From contig NZ_CP112932.1 of NCBI RefSeq assembly GCF_034366785.1, forward strand, positions 620,001-684,000: a stretch of DNA of 64,000 nucleotides, read 5' to 3'. Each line of letters starts with the position of its first letter. The stretch's first letter is position 1. Position numbers and translations under genes: made by a program. Under the pieces are notes generated by a model that was not told where the DNA came from, did not search any database, and saw only the letters and a list, made by a program, of their open reading frames with translations. This stretch comes from Candidatus Trichorickettsia mobilis (GTDB lineage Bacteria; Pseudomonadota; Alphaproteobacteria; Rickettsiales; Rickettsiaceae). Positions 45,312-55,328 of the stretch are shown here, piece by piece.

Positions 45312-47363
45312 TTAAATATCTTTCTTAATAACATAGTTAATCTTTTTCCTTATTCTTTTACGACGAGATGGAGTTACAGGAGTAGATAACTCACCATTGT
45401 CTGTAGTAGTAACATTAGGATTATTTAACTCTCCATTATCCAACACTGACGTAATATTTGTAGCTGTTGCTATGTTATCTTCATCATTAACTTGATCATC
45501 CACAGGTTTTTCTGATACTACTGTAGATTCTTTCCATTTTTGTTTGTGCCTACTATTATTAGTATTAGCAGCTTTTTCTTGATAAATACCGGAAATATCC
45601 TGTAAAGCCGGCTTATTTTGGACGTTCACATTAGAAAACTTCTTTACCGCCTTGATTTTTTCGACTGAGTAACTATCTGAAGTAGCAGTGGGATCTAAAT
45701 AAAAATTTAATTTTATGCCATATTTTGCTTCAATAAATGCAATTTCTTGGCGTTGATTATTTAATAAATAGATAATAGCATTATTACTCGCATAAACATT
45801 TACTGTATCCACACTATCATGAAAAATTTCATTTTCTACTGTTCTCAGGATAAGCATCGCATTTGATTCACCGGCTCTAACCAACCCTTTACCGTTACAA
45901 TGCGAACAAATAGTGGCATTTAGCTCTAGAAATGACGGACGCAACCTTTGTCTTGACATTTCGAGTAACCCAAAAGTGCTGATATTTGATGTTTGAATTC
46001 GCGCGCGATCACGGCTTAAAAATTCTTTTAACGAACGTTCTACTATTTTACGATGACGTAACTCATACATGTCAATGAAATCTATTACTAACAAACCTGA
46101 TAAATCACGCAATCTAATTTGTCGTGCAATTTCTTTTGCTGCCTCCAAATTAGTTTTTAGAGCCGTTTCTTCAATATTTCTTTCTGACGTAGCTCTACCT
46201 GAGTTAACATCAATCGATATTAAAGCCTCAGTAGGGTTAATTACTACATACCCCCCTGATTGCAGAGCTACTATAGGTTGATATAAATTTGACAATTGAT
46301 CTTCAACTGCAAATTTTGTAAATATCGGCGTTTTATTCTTATATTCTTTAACACGACTAATTTCTGTAGGTAATATATCGCGCATAAATTTAATAGCACT
46401 TTGATATGCATTGCCACCTTGCACCATTAACTCTTTGACATTATGGTCGAACATATCACGGATTGTTTTTTGAATAATCCCCTCTTCTTGATGGATAAAA
46501 CAAGGTGCTATTGATTTTAATGTTACCTCACGAATTTTATTCCACAACTTCACTAAATAATTATAATCTCTTTTTATTTCTAAAGTGGTACGACCAATAC
46601 CGGCCGTACGAATGATAACACTTGAACTTTCATTGTTATTCTCAGTTGCAAGTTGAGATATGATATTCTTTAGTCTCTTACGCTCATCAGAATTAGAAAT
46701 TTTTCTTGACACTCCATTTTGTGAAGATTTATTTGGCATCAATACACAATATTTACCTGCAAATGAAATATAGGTAGTCAAAGAAGCTCCTTTATTGCCA
46801 CGCTCTTCTTTAACTAGCTGTACTAATAATATTTGCCCCTTTTTTATTACCTCTTGAATTTTGTATTGTTTATATGAATTAGCTATCTCTTTATCTGGTG
46901 GTATAGTCTCGATATCAATATCAGAAACTTCCAGATCAAAAGTAGTAGATAATTTATCATCCACTAATTTTTCTATGGTACTTATGTCAATTTCATCATT
47001 ATCAACTAATATATTATATACATTTGATACAGCAATTTCTTCTGCATCTTCTGTAGTAATCTTAGGTGGGGTTATTTCTTTTAAATTAGCACTTAATGAC
47101 TTTTGATCAGCGACAGAAATATGATAGTAATCTGGATGAATTTCACTAAATGGCAGAAACCCACTCTTCTCATTACCATAATCAATAAAAGCTGCTTGCA
47201 GTGATGGCTCAATTCTCGTTATTTTGGCAAGATATATATTCCCTTTATTCTGAGGTCTAATAGCATTTTCATATTCGATATCTTCTATATTATTATTACT
47301 ACTTAGCAAAACTACCCGCGTTTCATTGGGGAAAGCTGCATCTATAATGATTTTTTTACTCAT
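45312..47363 (-). CDS. rne: Ribonuclease E/G
   Basis: The 683-residue endonuclease processes rRNA and turns over mRNA. It has an N-terminal S1 domain split by a long acidic insert (~40-180), a 5'-sensor/RNase H region, the DNase I-like catalytic site with SIDVNSGRATSERNIEETALKTN and LLVIDFIDMYELRHRK (catalytic aspartates), and the zinc-link CSHCNGKG. The C-terminal ~110 residues are low-complexity and basic, much shorter than in E. coli RNase E. The family is certain; the RNase E versus G name is not. Confidence 0.92.
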   Translation of the reverse strand: MSKKIIIDAAFPNETRVVLLSSNNNIEDIEYENAIRPQNKGNIYLAKITRIEPSLQAAFIDYGNEKSGFLPFSEIHPDYYHISVADQKSLSANLKEITPPKITTEDAEEIAVSNVYNILVDNDEIDISTIEKLVDDKLSTTFDLEVSDIDIETIPPDKEIANSYKQYKIQEVIKKGQILLVQLVKEERGNKGASLTTYISFAGKYCVLMPNKSSQNGVSRKISNSDERKRLKNIISQLATENNNESSSVIIRTAGIGRTTLEIKRDYNYLVKLWNKIREVTLKSIAPCFIHQEEGIIQKTIRDMFDHNVKELMVQGGNAYQSAIKFMRDILPTEISRVKEYKNKTPIFTKFAVEDQLSNLYQPIVALQSGGYVVINPTEALISIDVNSGRATSERNIEETALKTNLEAAKEIARQIRLRDLSGLLVIDFIDMYELRHRKIVERSLKEFLSRDRARIQTSNISTFGLLEMSRQRLRPSFLELNATICSHCNGKGLVRAGESNAMLILRTVENEIFHDSVDTVNVYASNNAIIYLLNNQRQEIAFIEAKYGIKLNFYLDPTATSDSYSVEKIKAVKKFSNVNVQNKPALQDISGIYQEKAANTNNSRHKQKWKESTVVSEKPVDDQVNDEDNIATATNITSVLDNGELNNPNVTTTDNGELSTPVTPSRRKRIRKKINYVIKKDI

Positions 47364-48032
47364 GAACTTAAACTCTACAAATTTTTAAAAAACACCTGTA
47401 CTATTAGATCTCTCTCGCGTCTAATCTAAACAAGTATTACCTTATATTTAATAATAATAGTCAATTGATTAGAACTTGGCATGTTGCTTGATCAAAGTTC
47501 ACCTATTATTTACAAGTTTCACTCCTCACATCTAGCACCAAATTCTACTGAATTGACTATAACTTCTATTCGAGCAAACCTAAAATGCACTGCACAGACC
47601 AAAGTACACAGTGTCTTCTCAATTCCTTACCCATATTTGAGTTTATGAGAAAGGCTTAATAAGCTTTATTAGAAATATATAATTGTTTGCTTAAAATAAT
47701 ATAAGCATCTTATTAAAATGCTCATGCTACAACAAAGTTACAAATGATCCGATAAATTTTGCACATTACATTGTTAATTTGCTTTATCTATACTGGCATC
47801 AAGTGTTAGTCTTACCAAGCTAATAGTTGAATTATATGAACTTCATTTTTTATACGATTGGAGTTTAAACTCTTTCGTGGTTAGATAGAGCACGTCCATT
47901 AGCCTCAATGTTATAGAAATAAATATGATAATAAAACTGATTATAAAACCTAAATTATTATATAATATGCCTTCAATATCTCTGCATCTATTACAAAACT
48001 TATATATCATGTAACTTTGTTTAGCAATATTT
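47364..48032. other. AT-rich intergenic region, decayed repeat only
   Basis: No gene is supported between the RNase gene and the transporter. At 47519-47665 a decayed palindromic element can be traced by its ends (cactcctcacatct..., gagtttatgagaaagg). The rest is AT-rich and should carry two divergent promoters, which could not be fixed. Confidence 0.45.
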
Positions 48033-49185
48033 ATGTCTGCCAGTATTTATTCAAGCAAAATTTTATTTTTAATTTTTGGCGTCTTCTTTTTTACGCTAAT
48101 TGCTAAAATTGACTTTCATACTATACCGAATATTGTCATGTTTCATAAATATTCAGAAACAAAGATAGAATATATATATAGGATTATTTCAAATATTTGG
48201 ATATATAGTTACTGGCTTTGCGCTGATAATATTTACTCTTATTGGTAGTAGAAATACCTTATCAATTAGCGTAATAATATTTGCAATTAGCGTTCTATTT
48301 TTAATAATTTCTATGACTAATAATTTATTGTCAGTTGCATTAATGACAATGGCTGGTAGTACATTTTATTATTTTATAATAAATATTATTTACATCACTG
48401 AATATTTCAAGCGTCGCTTTAGTTATGGTATTACCCTGTTATTTCTATCTTTTGCAATCGGAATTTTATGTGGCAAGCAATTAATAATTTTTCTTGATAC
48501 ACATGATTTTTCCTTCTTAATTTTATTCAATGTAATTTCATTGAGCCTGGTATTACTTTCTATTCAATTTTATAACAAAAACCACCATATAATAGAAGAA
48601 TCGGAGATTAAGTTTTCATATTTAATCGCTAATACAAATTTACAAACTATGGCAAGTTTTATCGTTTTTTATATACTCGCCTCAATATCCTGGCACTATT
48701 CTACTTATGATATAGAACAAGATCCAATTATATTAGATTTATGGATATTGAGAAAATATGAATTACTTACAATGCTTATATTTGCTATACCAATTCAATA
48801 TTTATTATCCAAATTTAGTAAATATTTATTGAATTTAGTATTCTTAATAATATTAATGATCAGTTTTACCTCATTACTAAGTTCTTATACAGAAGCAATA
48901 ATACATTTATTACTTTTGGGAATTATCAGTATATGTATGTATGGTTTTCTGGTTTCTAATTTACTAATTTTGTCTGATAAGTTTGAGGGTAGTCAATTGC
49001 ATACTGCAATAATATTATATTTTACTATAGGAGCTATGGGATATTATACTGGAACAGCAATTGGCAATAGAACCTTTGAGATTATTGGCAGTAGTGGCTT
49101 AATAGCATCTATTTGTATTATCCTTACGGCCTATACATTATATTACTTGTTACAATTTATCAGACTTAAGTTGTATACTAGGTAA
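48033..49185 (+). pseudogene. MFS-like transporter with a frameshift in a (TA)n run
   Basis: The first frame (MSASIYSSKILFLIFGVFFFTLI...) covers helix 1 and the loop. At 48170-48180 the dinucleotide run tatatatata occurs, and the reading frame then has to change to give IGLFQIFGYIVTGFALIIFTL and ten further helices to 49185 (IGAMGYYTGTAIGNRTFEIIG near the end). Adding one TA unit would join both parts into one ~383-residue, 12-helix membrane protein. The downstream part alone from ATG 48313 is 290 residues. Transporter identity is by topology, with low sequence recognition. Confidence 0.62.
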
Positions 49186-49257
49186 AGATAGGAGATTTTG
49201 ACCTAAGAGACGTGTATGAAGAGTGTTCAATGAACAAAATTTATAGGTATTATCTAC

Positions 49258-51015
49258 ATGAAAGCCATTGATAGTGATCAGATTATTCAAAATCTACAAA
49301 AAATATGCGATAAATATCAAGAAGTTGTATTATATCTACTTCAGGGTAAGGGAGCATTTATACCTCCGTCATTAGTAAATGAGGATAAGAACCGACTGAT
49401 GTTCACCAGTGTTTCCGAGCAATTTTGGAGAAATCCTGAAAAATTTATGCAGATCAACATAGATTATTATGAAAAATTTCATGAGCTAGTCTCTCACTCA
49501 ATAACCAGATTTAGTGGTAAACAAACTGATCCCATCGTGATTCCATCAGGTAAAGACAAAAGATTTAAAGATGCCGCATGGCAAGAAAATATTTTTTTTG
49601 ATTTTGTAAAACAATTTTATTTATTATCATCTGAATGGTTACAAAAAAATATTGATCAATATGAATTAGATCTAGAAACCAAACGATATCTTGAATTTAC
49701 CACACGTCAATTTATCGATGCTTTTGCTCCATCCAACTCTATATTTTATAACCCGGAAGTTTTAAGAGAATCTTTAGAGACTGGTTGGCAAAATATTGTT
49801 CAAGGATTAGATAATTTATTGTCAGATATCAAAAAATCTGATGATATACTAGATATTCCTACCACAGATAAATCAGCTTTTCAATTTGGCAAAAATATTG
49901 CTGCTACGAAAGGAAAAATCGTCTATCAAAACGAATTAATGCAACTTATATGTTATGCACCAAAAGTTCAAACATATAAAATCCCACTATTAATTATCCC
50001 ACCCTGGATCAATAAATATTATATACTTGATTTATCAACACATAATTCAATGGTCTCTTTTCTGGTAGAAAACAATTTTCAGGTATTTATGGTTTCTTGG
50101 AAGAATCCAGATCAAAAATTATCGCATAAGAACTTTGAAGATTATCTGCAAGAAGGAGTATTAGAAGCATGTCATTATATCACCTCGCTTGGTTTTAAGA
50201 AAATTAATGCTGCTGGCTACTGTATAGGTGGGACTCTACTAGCTACTGCAATTGCTTATATGAAAGCTAATGCTTTAGATTACATTAATAGTGTCAGTTT
50301 TTTTACAACTTTGTTAGACTTTGCAAATCCAGGTGAGGTAGACATTTTCATTAATGAAACTTCAATTTCAGCAATAGAAGCAGAAATGAAACTTAAAGGT
50401 TATTTTGATGGAAGATACCTCTCTAATAGCTTTAGTTTGTTGAGAGCCAATGATTTGGTATGGTCGTTTTTTATTAATAATTATTTATTGGGCAAGACCC
50501 CCATGCCTTTTGATTTATTATATTGGAATGCTGATCACACTAATTTACCGGCAACCATGCATAGTTACTATTTGCGTAATATGTATCTTAATAATTTACT
50601 AAGAATACCGAATGCTATTCAAATGTTAGGCAGCGCTATCGATCTTAGCAAAATAGACTGTAATAGTTTTTTTCTAGCTGCTAATGATGATCATATAGCT
50701 CCTTGGCGTGCAGTATACGAGAGCGCCAAATTATTAAATGGTAATAAAAAATTTGTCCTTACCTCTTCTGGTCATGTAGCTGGTGTGATTAACCCACCAG
50801 CTACTTCTAAATATAACTATCGCATTCAAGAAGATTTGCCTGCTGCCAGTGAAGAATGGCTAAAGAACTCAATCGAATTCAAGGGTTCCTGGTGGATTCC
50901 ATGGAAAAATTGGTTGATTGATAATAGTGAAGAATTAACTTCATCTATACCTTATCAAGACATTGATTTTATTGAACTTGCTCCTGGTATGTATGTTCAA
51001 CAAAATTGTTTGTAG
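49258..51015 (+). CDS. phaC: Class I poly(3-hydroxyalkanoate) synthase
   Basis: PhaC polymerises hydroxyacyl-CoA into storage polyester granules. The 585-residue protein has the alpha/beta-hydrolase core with lipase-like box GYCIGGTL (catalytic Cys), the PPWINKYYILDL segment, the Asp in NDDHIAPWRAV and the His in TSSGHVAGVINPP. Length and N-terminal domain match class I. No phaA, phaB or phasin gene lies nearby in the window. A GAGTGTTCAATGAAC repeat end precedes it. Confidence 0.94.
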   Translation: MKAIDSDQIIQNLQKICDKYQEVVLYLLQGKGAFIPPSLVNEDKNRLMFTSVSEQFWRNPEKFMQINIDYYEKFHELVSHSITRFSGKQTDPIVIPSGKDKRFKDAAWQENIFFDFVKQFYLLSSEWLQKNIDQYELDLETKRYLEFTTRQFIDAFAPSNSIFYNPEVLRESLETGWQNIVQGLDNLLSDIKKSDDILDIPTTDKSAFQFGKNIAATKGKIVYQNELMQLICYAPKVQTYKIPLLIIPPWINKYYILDLSTHNSMVSFLVENNFQVFMVSWKNPDQKLSHKNFEDYLQEGVLEACHYITSLGFKKINAAGYCIGGTLLATAIAYMKANALDYINSVSFFTTLLDFANPGEVDIFINETSISAIEAEMKLKGYFDGRYLSNSFSLLRANDLVWSFFINNYLLGKTPMPFDLLYWNADHTNLPATMHSYYLRNMYLNNLLRIPNAIQMLGSAIDLSKIDCNSFFLAANDDHIAPWRAVYESAKLLNGNKKFVLTSSGHVAGVINPPATSKYNYRIQEDLPAASEEWLKNSIEFKGSWWIPWKNWLIDNSEELTSSIPYQDIDFIELAPGMYVQQNCL

Positions 51016-51094
51016 CAGCTGAATATTAATAAAATTTTCTTGCGCTAACTTCTCATTTGAATATATTATGCGATTGAAATCGAGAGAATATTGC

Positions 51095-51520
51095 ATGAAA
51101 AAAATAATTTTACCTAGTGGTTATACTCCTTCAAGCGATGAAGAATATATGAACCCTTTACAGCTTGAATATTTTAAACAAAAGCTGTTGGCATGGAAAG
51201 GAGAACTATTAGAGGAGTCGCGTGAAACTTTACATCATTTAAGAGAAGAAAATTGGAATGAACCAGATTTAAATGACCGAGCTTCAATTGAAACAGACAC
51301 TACTATAGAGCTTAGAACTAGAGATAGGTATCGAAAATTAATAGATAAGATTGAAGAAGCGCTAAAAAGAATAGAAACTGGTGAATACGGATATTGTGAA
51401 GAAACCGGTGAAGCAATTGGTTTGAAACGTTTGCAAGCAAGACCGATAGCTACTCTATGTATTGAAGCGCAGGAAAGACATGAAAATTATGAGAAGCAGC
51501 ATACTGAAGATGAATACTAA
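51095..51520 (+). CDS. dksA: RNA polymerase-binding protein DksA
   Basis: From ATG 51095 (MKKIILPSGYTPSSDEEY) the product has 141 residues. It has the coiled coil with the LNDRASIETDTTIELRTRDRYRKL tip region and the C-terminal finger GYCEETGEAIGLKRLQARPIATLCIEAQE. Only two of the four classical zinc cysteines remain, as in several alphaproteobacterial DksA proteins. DksA acts with ppGpp on rRNA and amino acid promoters. A start at 51068 is less likely. Confidence 0.9.
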   Translation: MKKIILPSGYTPSSDEEYMNPLQLEYFKQKLLAWKGELLEESRETLHHLREENWNEPDLNDRASIETDTTIELRTRDRYRKLIDKIEEALKRIETGEYGYCEETGEAIGLKRLQARPIATLCIEAQERHENYEKQHTEDEY

Positions 51521-51534
51521 AAATGATATACTAT

Positions 51535-51650
51535 CAAAATCAGAAATTGGCGTTGTCGTTCTCAAAGATCTGCGGTGCTCACGTACAAAAGTGCACGCTC
51601 CCCTCCTCGACTTCGGAACTCCTAGCTCTTCTTGATTTTGACCTTCGCCT
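51535..51650. repeat. Third palindromic repeat family, copy 2 (inverted)
   Basis: Read on the minus strand it matches 45179-45298 at nearly all positions, with the same ends TCAAAATCA and the same core (cgaagtcgaggagg...gcaccgcagatct). It lies right after the dksA stop and could also act as a terminator hairpin. The two copies face each other across 6.2 kb that includes rne and phaC. Confidence 0.75.
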
Positions 51651-51714
51651 ATCCTCTCAGTATATACATTATCGCTTTTTATGAAATATTATCATAGTAT
51701 CTATTCACGTCCCC

Positions 51715-51910
51715 GGCAAACCTTTACCGTATCAGGTATACAGATGGTGAGTTTGACAACAAACTGCTTCCACGATGTCATTCCCAGCAACGGCGGGAAT
51801 CCAGCATACCTAAGCATTTGAGGCTTTTATTCCTAGATTCCCGCCTACGCGGTAATGACATCGAGTGCGTTAATAAGACTAGTGTATATATCATACATCT
51901 GCGGTTTGCC
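51715..51910. repeat. Palindrome within palindrome (TGTCATTCCC type)
   Basis: An outer pair GGCAAACC (51715-51722) and GGTTTGCC (51903-51910), extended by weaker matches, encloses an inner inverted repeat. The inner arms are CGATGTCATTCCC and GGTAATGACATCG (51773-51863), with GGCGGGAATC/GATTCCCGCC inside. Such tgtcattcccgc palindromes are widespread in Rickettsiales. The region lies between dksA and bioB and has no gene. Confidence 0.7.
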
Positions 51911-51987
51911 AGACCCTTGAATAGATACTTATCATAAGGGTGCGTTACTCATAAAAAGCCTACATTCCTCCTAACTGACCGACGCTA

Positions 51988-52944
51988 TCAGCTTATTACT
52001 TGTTTTTCTAACCCCAACCTCTGCAACAAAAGATTATCTTGTGCTGGGATAGGGTTTTGAGCTGTCAGTAATTTTTCACCATAAAAAATAGAGTTTGCTC
52101 CAGCCAGAAAACATAATGATTGTAATTCTTCTGACATTTGTTCGCGTCCTGCAGAAAGCCTGATATAAGCTTGAGGTATCATTATACGTGCTAAGGCAAT
52201 GGTACGAACAAAATCAAAATTATCAATATCATCGGCATGTTCAAGCGGCGTTCCTGGTATTTTAATTAACTGATTAATTGGCACTGATTCTGGGGGCTCT
52301 GTTAAATTTGCAAGAGTAACTAGCATATTTATTCTATCCTCATTTGTTTCACCCATACCCAATATTCCACCGCAACAAACCTTGATTCCAGAGCTGCGTA
52401 TATGTTCTAAAGTTTGTAATCTATCGTCAAAAGTACGTGTTGTTATGATTTTATCGTAATGTTCTCTAGAAGTATCGATATTATGATTATAAAAATCTAG
52501 CCCTGCATCTTTTAGCATAGCAGCTTGATGCTGCTGTAACAAACCAAGAGTTACACAAGTTTCAAGGTTTAATTTTTTAACTTCTTTAATCATCTCACAA
52601 ACATTTTGTAAATCTTGATCACGAGGCCCGCGCCAAGCTGCTCCCATACAAAATCTAGTACTACCAGCGGCTTTTGCTCGTTTTGCTGCTGCCACTACCT
52701 CGGTAATATCCATTAAAGGTTCTTTTTTTAATCCAGTTTGATAATGAGCTGATTGTGGACAATATGAGCAATTCTCTGGACAGCTACCAGTCTTTATACT
52801 AAGCAAAGTGCTGATCTGAATGATTTTAGGATTAAAATTTTCTCGATGTATAGTTTGCGCTTGATACATTAACTCTGAAAAAGGTAAGGAGAAAAATTTT
52901 ATAGCCGATGCATAAGACCATTGTCCTTGAGCTATATTTGCCAT
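51988..52944 (-). CDS. bioB: Biotin synthase
   Basis: BioB inserts sulfur into dethiobiotin by radical SAM chemistry. The 318-residue protein has [21 protein letters not shown] with the CxxxCxxC cluster motif, [26 protein letters not shown], and the second-cluster residues in [10 protein letters not shown] and [10 protein letters not shown]. It is full length. Only 32 bp separate its start from the divergent bioF start. Confidence 0.97.
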   Translation of the reverse strand: MANIAQGQWSYASAIKFFSLPFSELMYQAQTIHRENFNPKIIQISTLLSIKTGSCPENCSYCPQSAHYQTGLKKEPLMDITEVVAAAKRAKAAGSTRFCMGAAWRGPRDQDLQNVCEMIKEVKKLNLETCVTLGLLQQHQAAMLKDAGLDFYNHNIDTSREHYDKIITTRTFDDRLQTLEHIRSSGIKVCCGGILGMGETNEDRINMLVTLANLTEPPESVPINQLIKIPGTPLEHADDIDNFDFVRTIALARIMIPQAYIRLSAGREQMSEELQSLCFLAGANSIFYGEKLLTAQNPIPAQDNLLLQRLGLEKQVIS

Positions 52945-52976
52945 ATATATATGATTCCCTTAATACGTAAATTGTT

Positions 52977-54128
52977 ATGCATTATGATAATAAATATACA
53001 ACTTATTGTTTAAAATTGCAAAATACTGCAAAATATCGACAATTACCAGAGATCTCTGATGTAATTCAAAAAGATTTGATAGATTTTTCTAGTAATGATT
53101 ATTTAAATTTAAGTCGAAATAAGGAATTATTGCAAGCAGCAAAACAAGCAGCAGAATATTATGGCGTTGGCAGCACGGGATCACGTCTTTTATCTGGCAA
53201 TAGCGAGTTATTTGAAGAATTTGAAAGACAAATAGCCAAAGATAAAGCAACTCAAACTGCTCTGATTTGGAATTCTGGATTTCAGGCTAATATTAGTGCT
53301 TTATCAAGCTTATTAGATGAAGCGGTTTTAGGTCATAAAGCTCTAGTATTCTGTGATCGATTTAATCATTCAAGCCTTTATCAAGCAATATTCTTGAGCA
53401 AAGCTGAATTGGTACGTTATCAACATAATGATATGAACCATTTAGCTGAACTATTACACAAACACACTAACGATCGACGAGCTAAGTTTATTATTAGTGA
53501 AACCCTGTATGGTATGGATGGCGACCAGGTACCTTTGTTGGAGATTACAAACCTTGCATCACAGCATCAGGCTTTTTTATATCTTGATGAAGCACACGCT
53601 ACCGGAATTCTTGGTGTTGATGGTTATGGCATGTCAACAGATTTTAATCTAGAGAATATACCGCATTTGGTGATGGGAACCTTTAGTAAAGCCATTGGCG
53701 TAAGTGGAGCTTATACCGCGTCTAATATGCAAATAAAAAATTATCTGATTAACAAGTCAGCTGGATTTATATATTCTACAGCTTTATCACCGATGATAAT
53801 AGGAGCTGCTTATTATGGTTGGGTTTTGCTCAAAAAATTAAAACAGGAACGACAAAATTTGTTGCAGAGTGCTAATGCACTGCGAGAACAAATAAAACAA
53901 TTGGGATTTGATACTGGTGTCTCAACAACTCATATTATTCCGATATTACTCGGTGCTGAAAAAGATGTATTAAATGCACAGCAGATATTATTAAATTATG
54001 GAATCATTGTTGCAGCAATTCGTCCACCTACAGTACCACCAAATAAATCGAGATTACGGATTGCTCTAACTTTAAAACATCAATCTGTTGATTTTGAAAA
54101 ATTGTTAATGGCTCTAAAATATTTATGA
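52977..54128 (+). CDS. bioF: 8-amino-7-oxononanoate synthase
   Basis: BioF condenses pimeloyl-ACP or -CoA with alanine using PLP. The 383-residue enzyme shows IDFSSNDYLNLS, GVGSTGSRLLSGNSELFEEFE, CDRFNHSSLYQAI, YLDEAHATGILG and the PLP lysine in MGTFSKAIGVSGAY. All residues are intact. It overlaps bioC by ATGA and diverges from bioB. Confidence 0.96.
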   Translation: MHYDNKYTTYCLKLQNTAKYRQLPEISDVIQKDLIDFSSNDYLNLSRNKELLQAAKQAAEYYGVGSTGSRLLSGNSELFEEFERQIAKDKATQTALIWNSGFQANISALSSLLDEAVLGHKALVFCDRFNHSSLYQAIFLSKAELVRYQHNDMNHLAELLHKHTNDRRAKFIISETLYGMDGDQVPLLEITNLASQHQAFLYLDEAHATGILGVDGYGMSTDFNLENIPHLVMGTFSKAIGVSGAYTASNMQIKNYLINKSAGFIYSTALSPMIIGAAYYGWVLLKKLKQERQNLLQSANALREQIKQLGFDTGVSTTHIIPILLGAEKDVLNAQQILLNYGIIVAAIRPPTVPPNKSRLRIALTLKHQSVDFEKLLMALKYL

Positions 54129-54877
54129 ATAATAAATTATCTATTCAAAAGAACTTCAACGATAATGCTAAAACTTACGATAGTGTTGCATCAATTCAGA
54201 AAGAATGTGCCGAGCTACTAGTCGATTTATTAATAAAAAATTTTCCTGATTTTATACCATCAACAATAGCAGATCTTGGCACAGGCACCGGCTATGTTAC
54301 TGAATATTTATTGAAATTCTACCCTAATAGTAGATATTTTCTCAATGATTTTGCTCCGGCAATGCTTGATATAACACGTGATAAATTTAAAAATTATAGC
54401 AATATTAACTATAATAGTAATGATATAGAAACTTTAAACCTTGGTTACCAGGATCTGATAATATCAAATTTTGCTTTACAGTGGACAAGCAATTTAGAAT
54501 TGATTATCAGAAATCTTAAGCTTCAGTCACGTATTTTAGTATTTTCCACACTACTTAATGGCACTTTCAAAGAATGGAGTGATCTATATCAGAATCTTGA
54601 CTTACCCATACCTATTTTAGGTTATCCAACACAAAAAGAGCTAGAAGATTATTCTTTATCATTAGAACCAAAAAACTACTTATTTAGATGTAAAGATTTC
54701 TCTATGACTTTTAATTCACCATTAGCATTTGCCTCTTATCTAAAAATGCTTGGCGCAAATACCAATGCTACCGGTGGTGAAAATCATTATTTAAGAGAAA
54801 TAATTAAAAATCATCATCTCCCAATCAAAACTAGTTATAAAATATTTTTTGCAATCTTAGAGGGTAGATGTAAATAA
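54125..54877 (+). CDS. bioC: Malonyl-ACP O-methyltransferase
   Basis: BioC methylates malonyl-ACP to start pimelate synthesis. The 250-residue protein has motif I IADLGTGTGYVTEYLLKFYP, NDFAPAMLDITRDKF, LIISNFALQWTSNLE and GYPTQKELEDY. It is coupled to bioF by a 4-bp overlap, which supports the biotin role over a general methyltransferase. No bioH, bioG or bioZ partner is seen in the window. Confidence 0.88.
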   Translation: MNNKLSIQKNFNDNAKTYDSVASIQKECAELLVDLLIKNFPDFIPSTIADLGTGTGYVTEYLLKFYPNSRYFLNDFAPAMLDITRDKFKNYSNINYNSNDIETLNLGYQDLIISNFALQWTSNLELIIRNLKLQSRILVFSTLLNGTFKEWSDLYQNLDLPIPILGYPTQKELEDYSLSLEPKNYLFRCKDFSMTFNSPLAFASYLKMLGANTNATGGENHYLREIIKNHHLPIKTSYKIFFAILEGRCK

Positions 54878-54990
54878 AAGGTTAATTGAATTTTCGCCTA
54901 TTTTCTTATCTATTGATGAGAGAGATCTTGTGAGTAATTGCATTTAATTATATACTAGTCACAAAATTCTATTATATCATTGAGAATAAA

Positions 54991-55320
54991 ATGCCTAAAG
55001 TAATTTTTATTATTGAACATGGTGAAGAAAGAGTAATTGAAGCTCCGATTGGTTTGTCTATTTTAGAGATTGCTCATCAACATGAAATAGATCTTGAGGG
55101 AGCATGTGAGGGATCTTTAGCTTGTGCCACTTGTCATGTAATTGTTGACGAGGAATTTTATGATAAATTAGCAGAGCCATCAGAAGCTGAAGAAGATATG
55201 CTTGATTTGGCTTTTGGTCTTACACATACTTCCAGACTTGGTTGTCAGATTATTATAACAGAAGAATTGGATGGGATTAGAGTACGTCTGCCATCGGCCA
55301 CCAGAAACATTAATATATAG
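54991..55320 (+). CDS. fdx: Adrenodoxin-type 2Fe-2S ferredoxin
   Basis: The 109-residue ferredoxin has the cluster motif [14 protein letters not shown] with a further Cys in SRLGCQIII, and the acidic partner-binding region [12 protein letters not shown]. This Isc-type ferredoxin supplies electrons for Fe-S assembly and possibly BioB. No isc genes adjoin it. It is followed 8 bp later by a DUF2125 gene. Confidence 0.93.
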   Translation: MPKVIFIIEHGEERVIEAPIGLSILEIAHQHEIDLEGACEGSLACATCHVIVDEEFYDKLAEPSEAEEDMLDLAFGLTHTSRLGCQIIITEELDGIRVRLPSATRNINI

Positions 55321-55328
55321 AACTGAGT

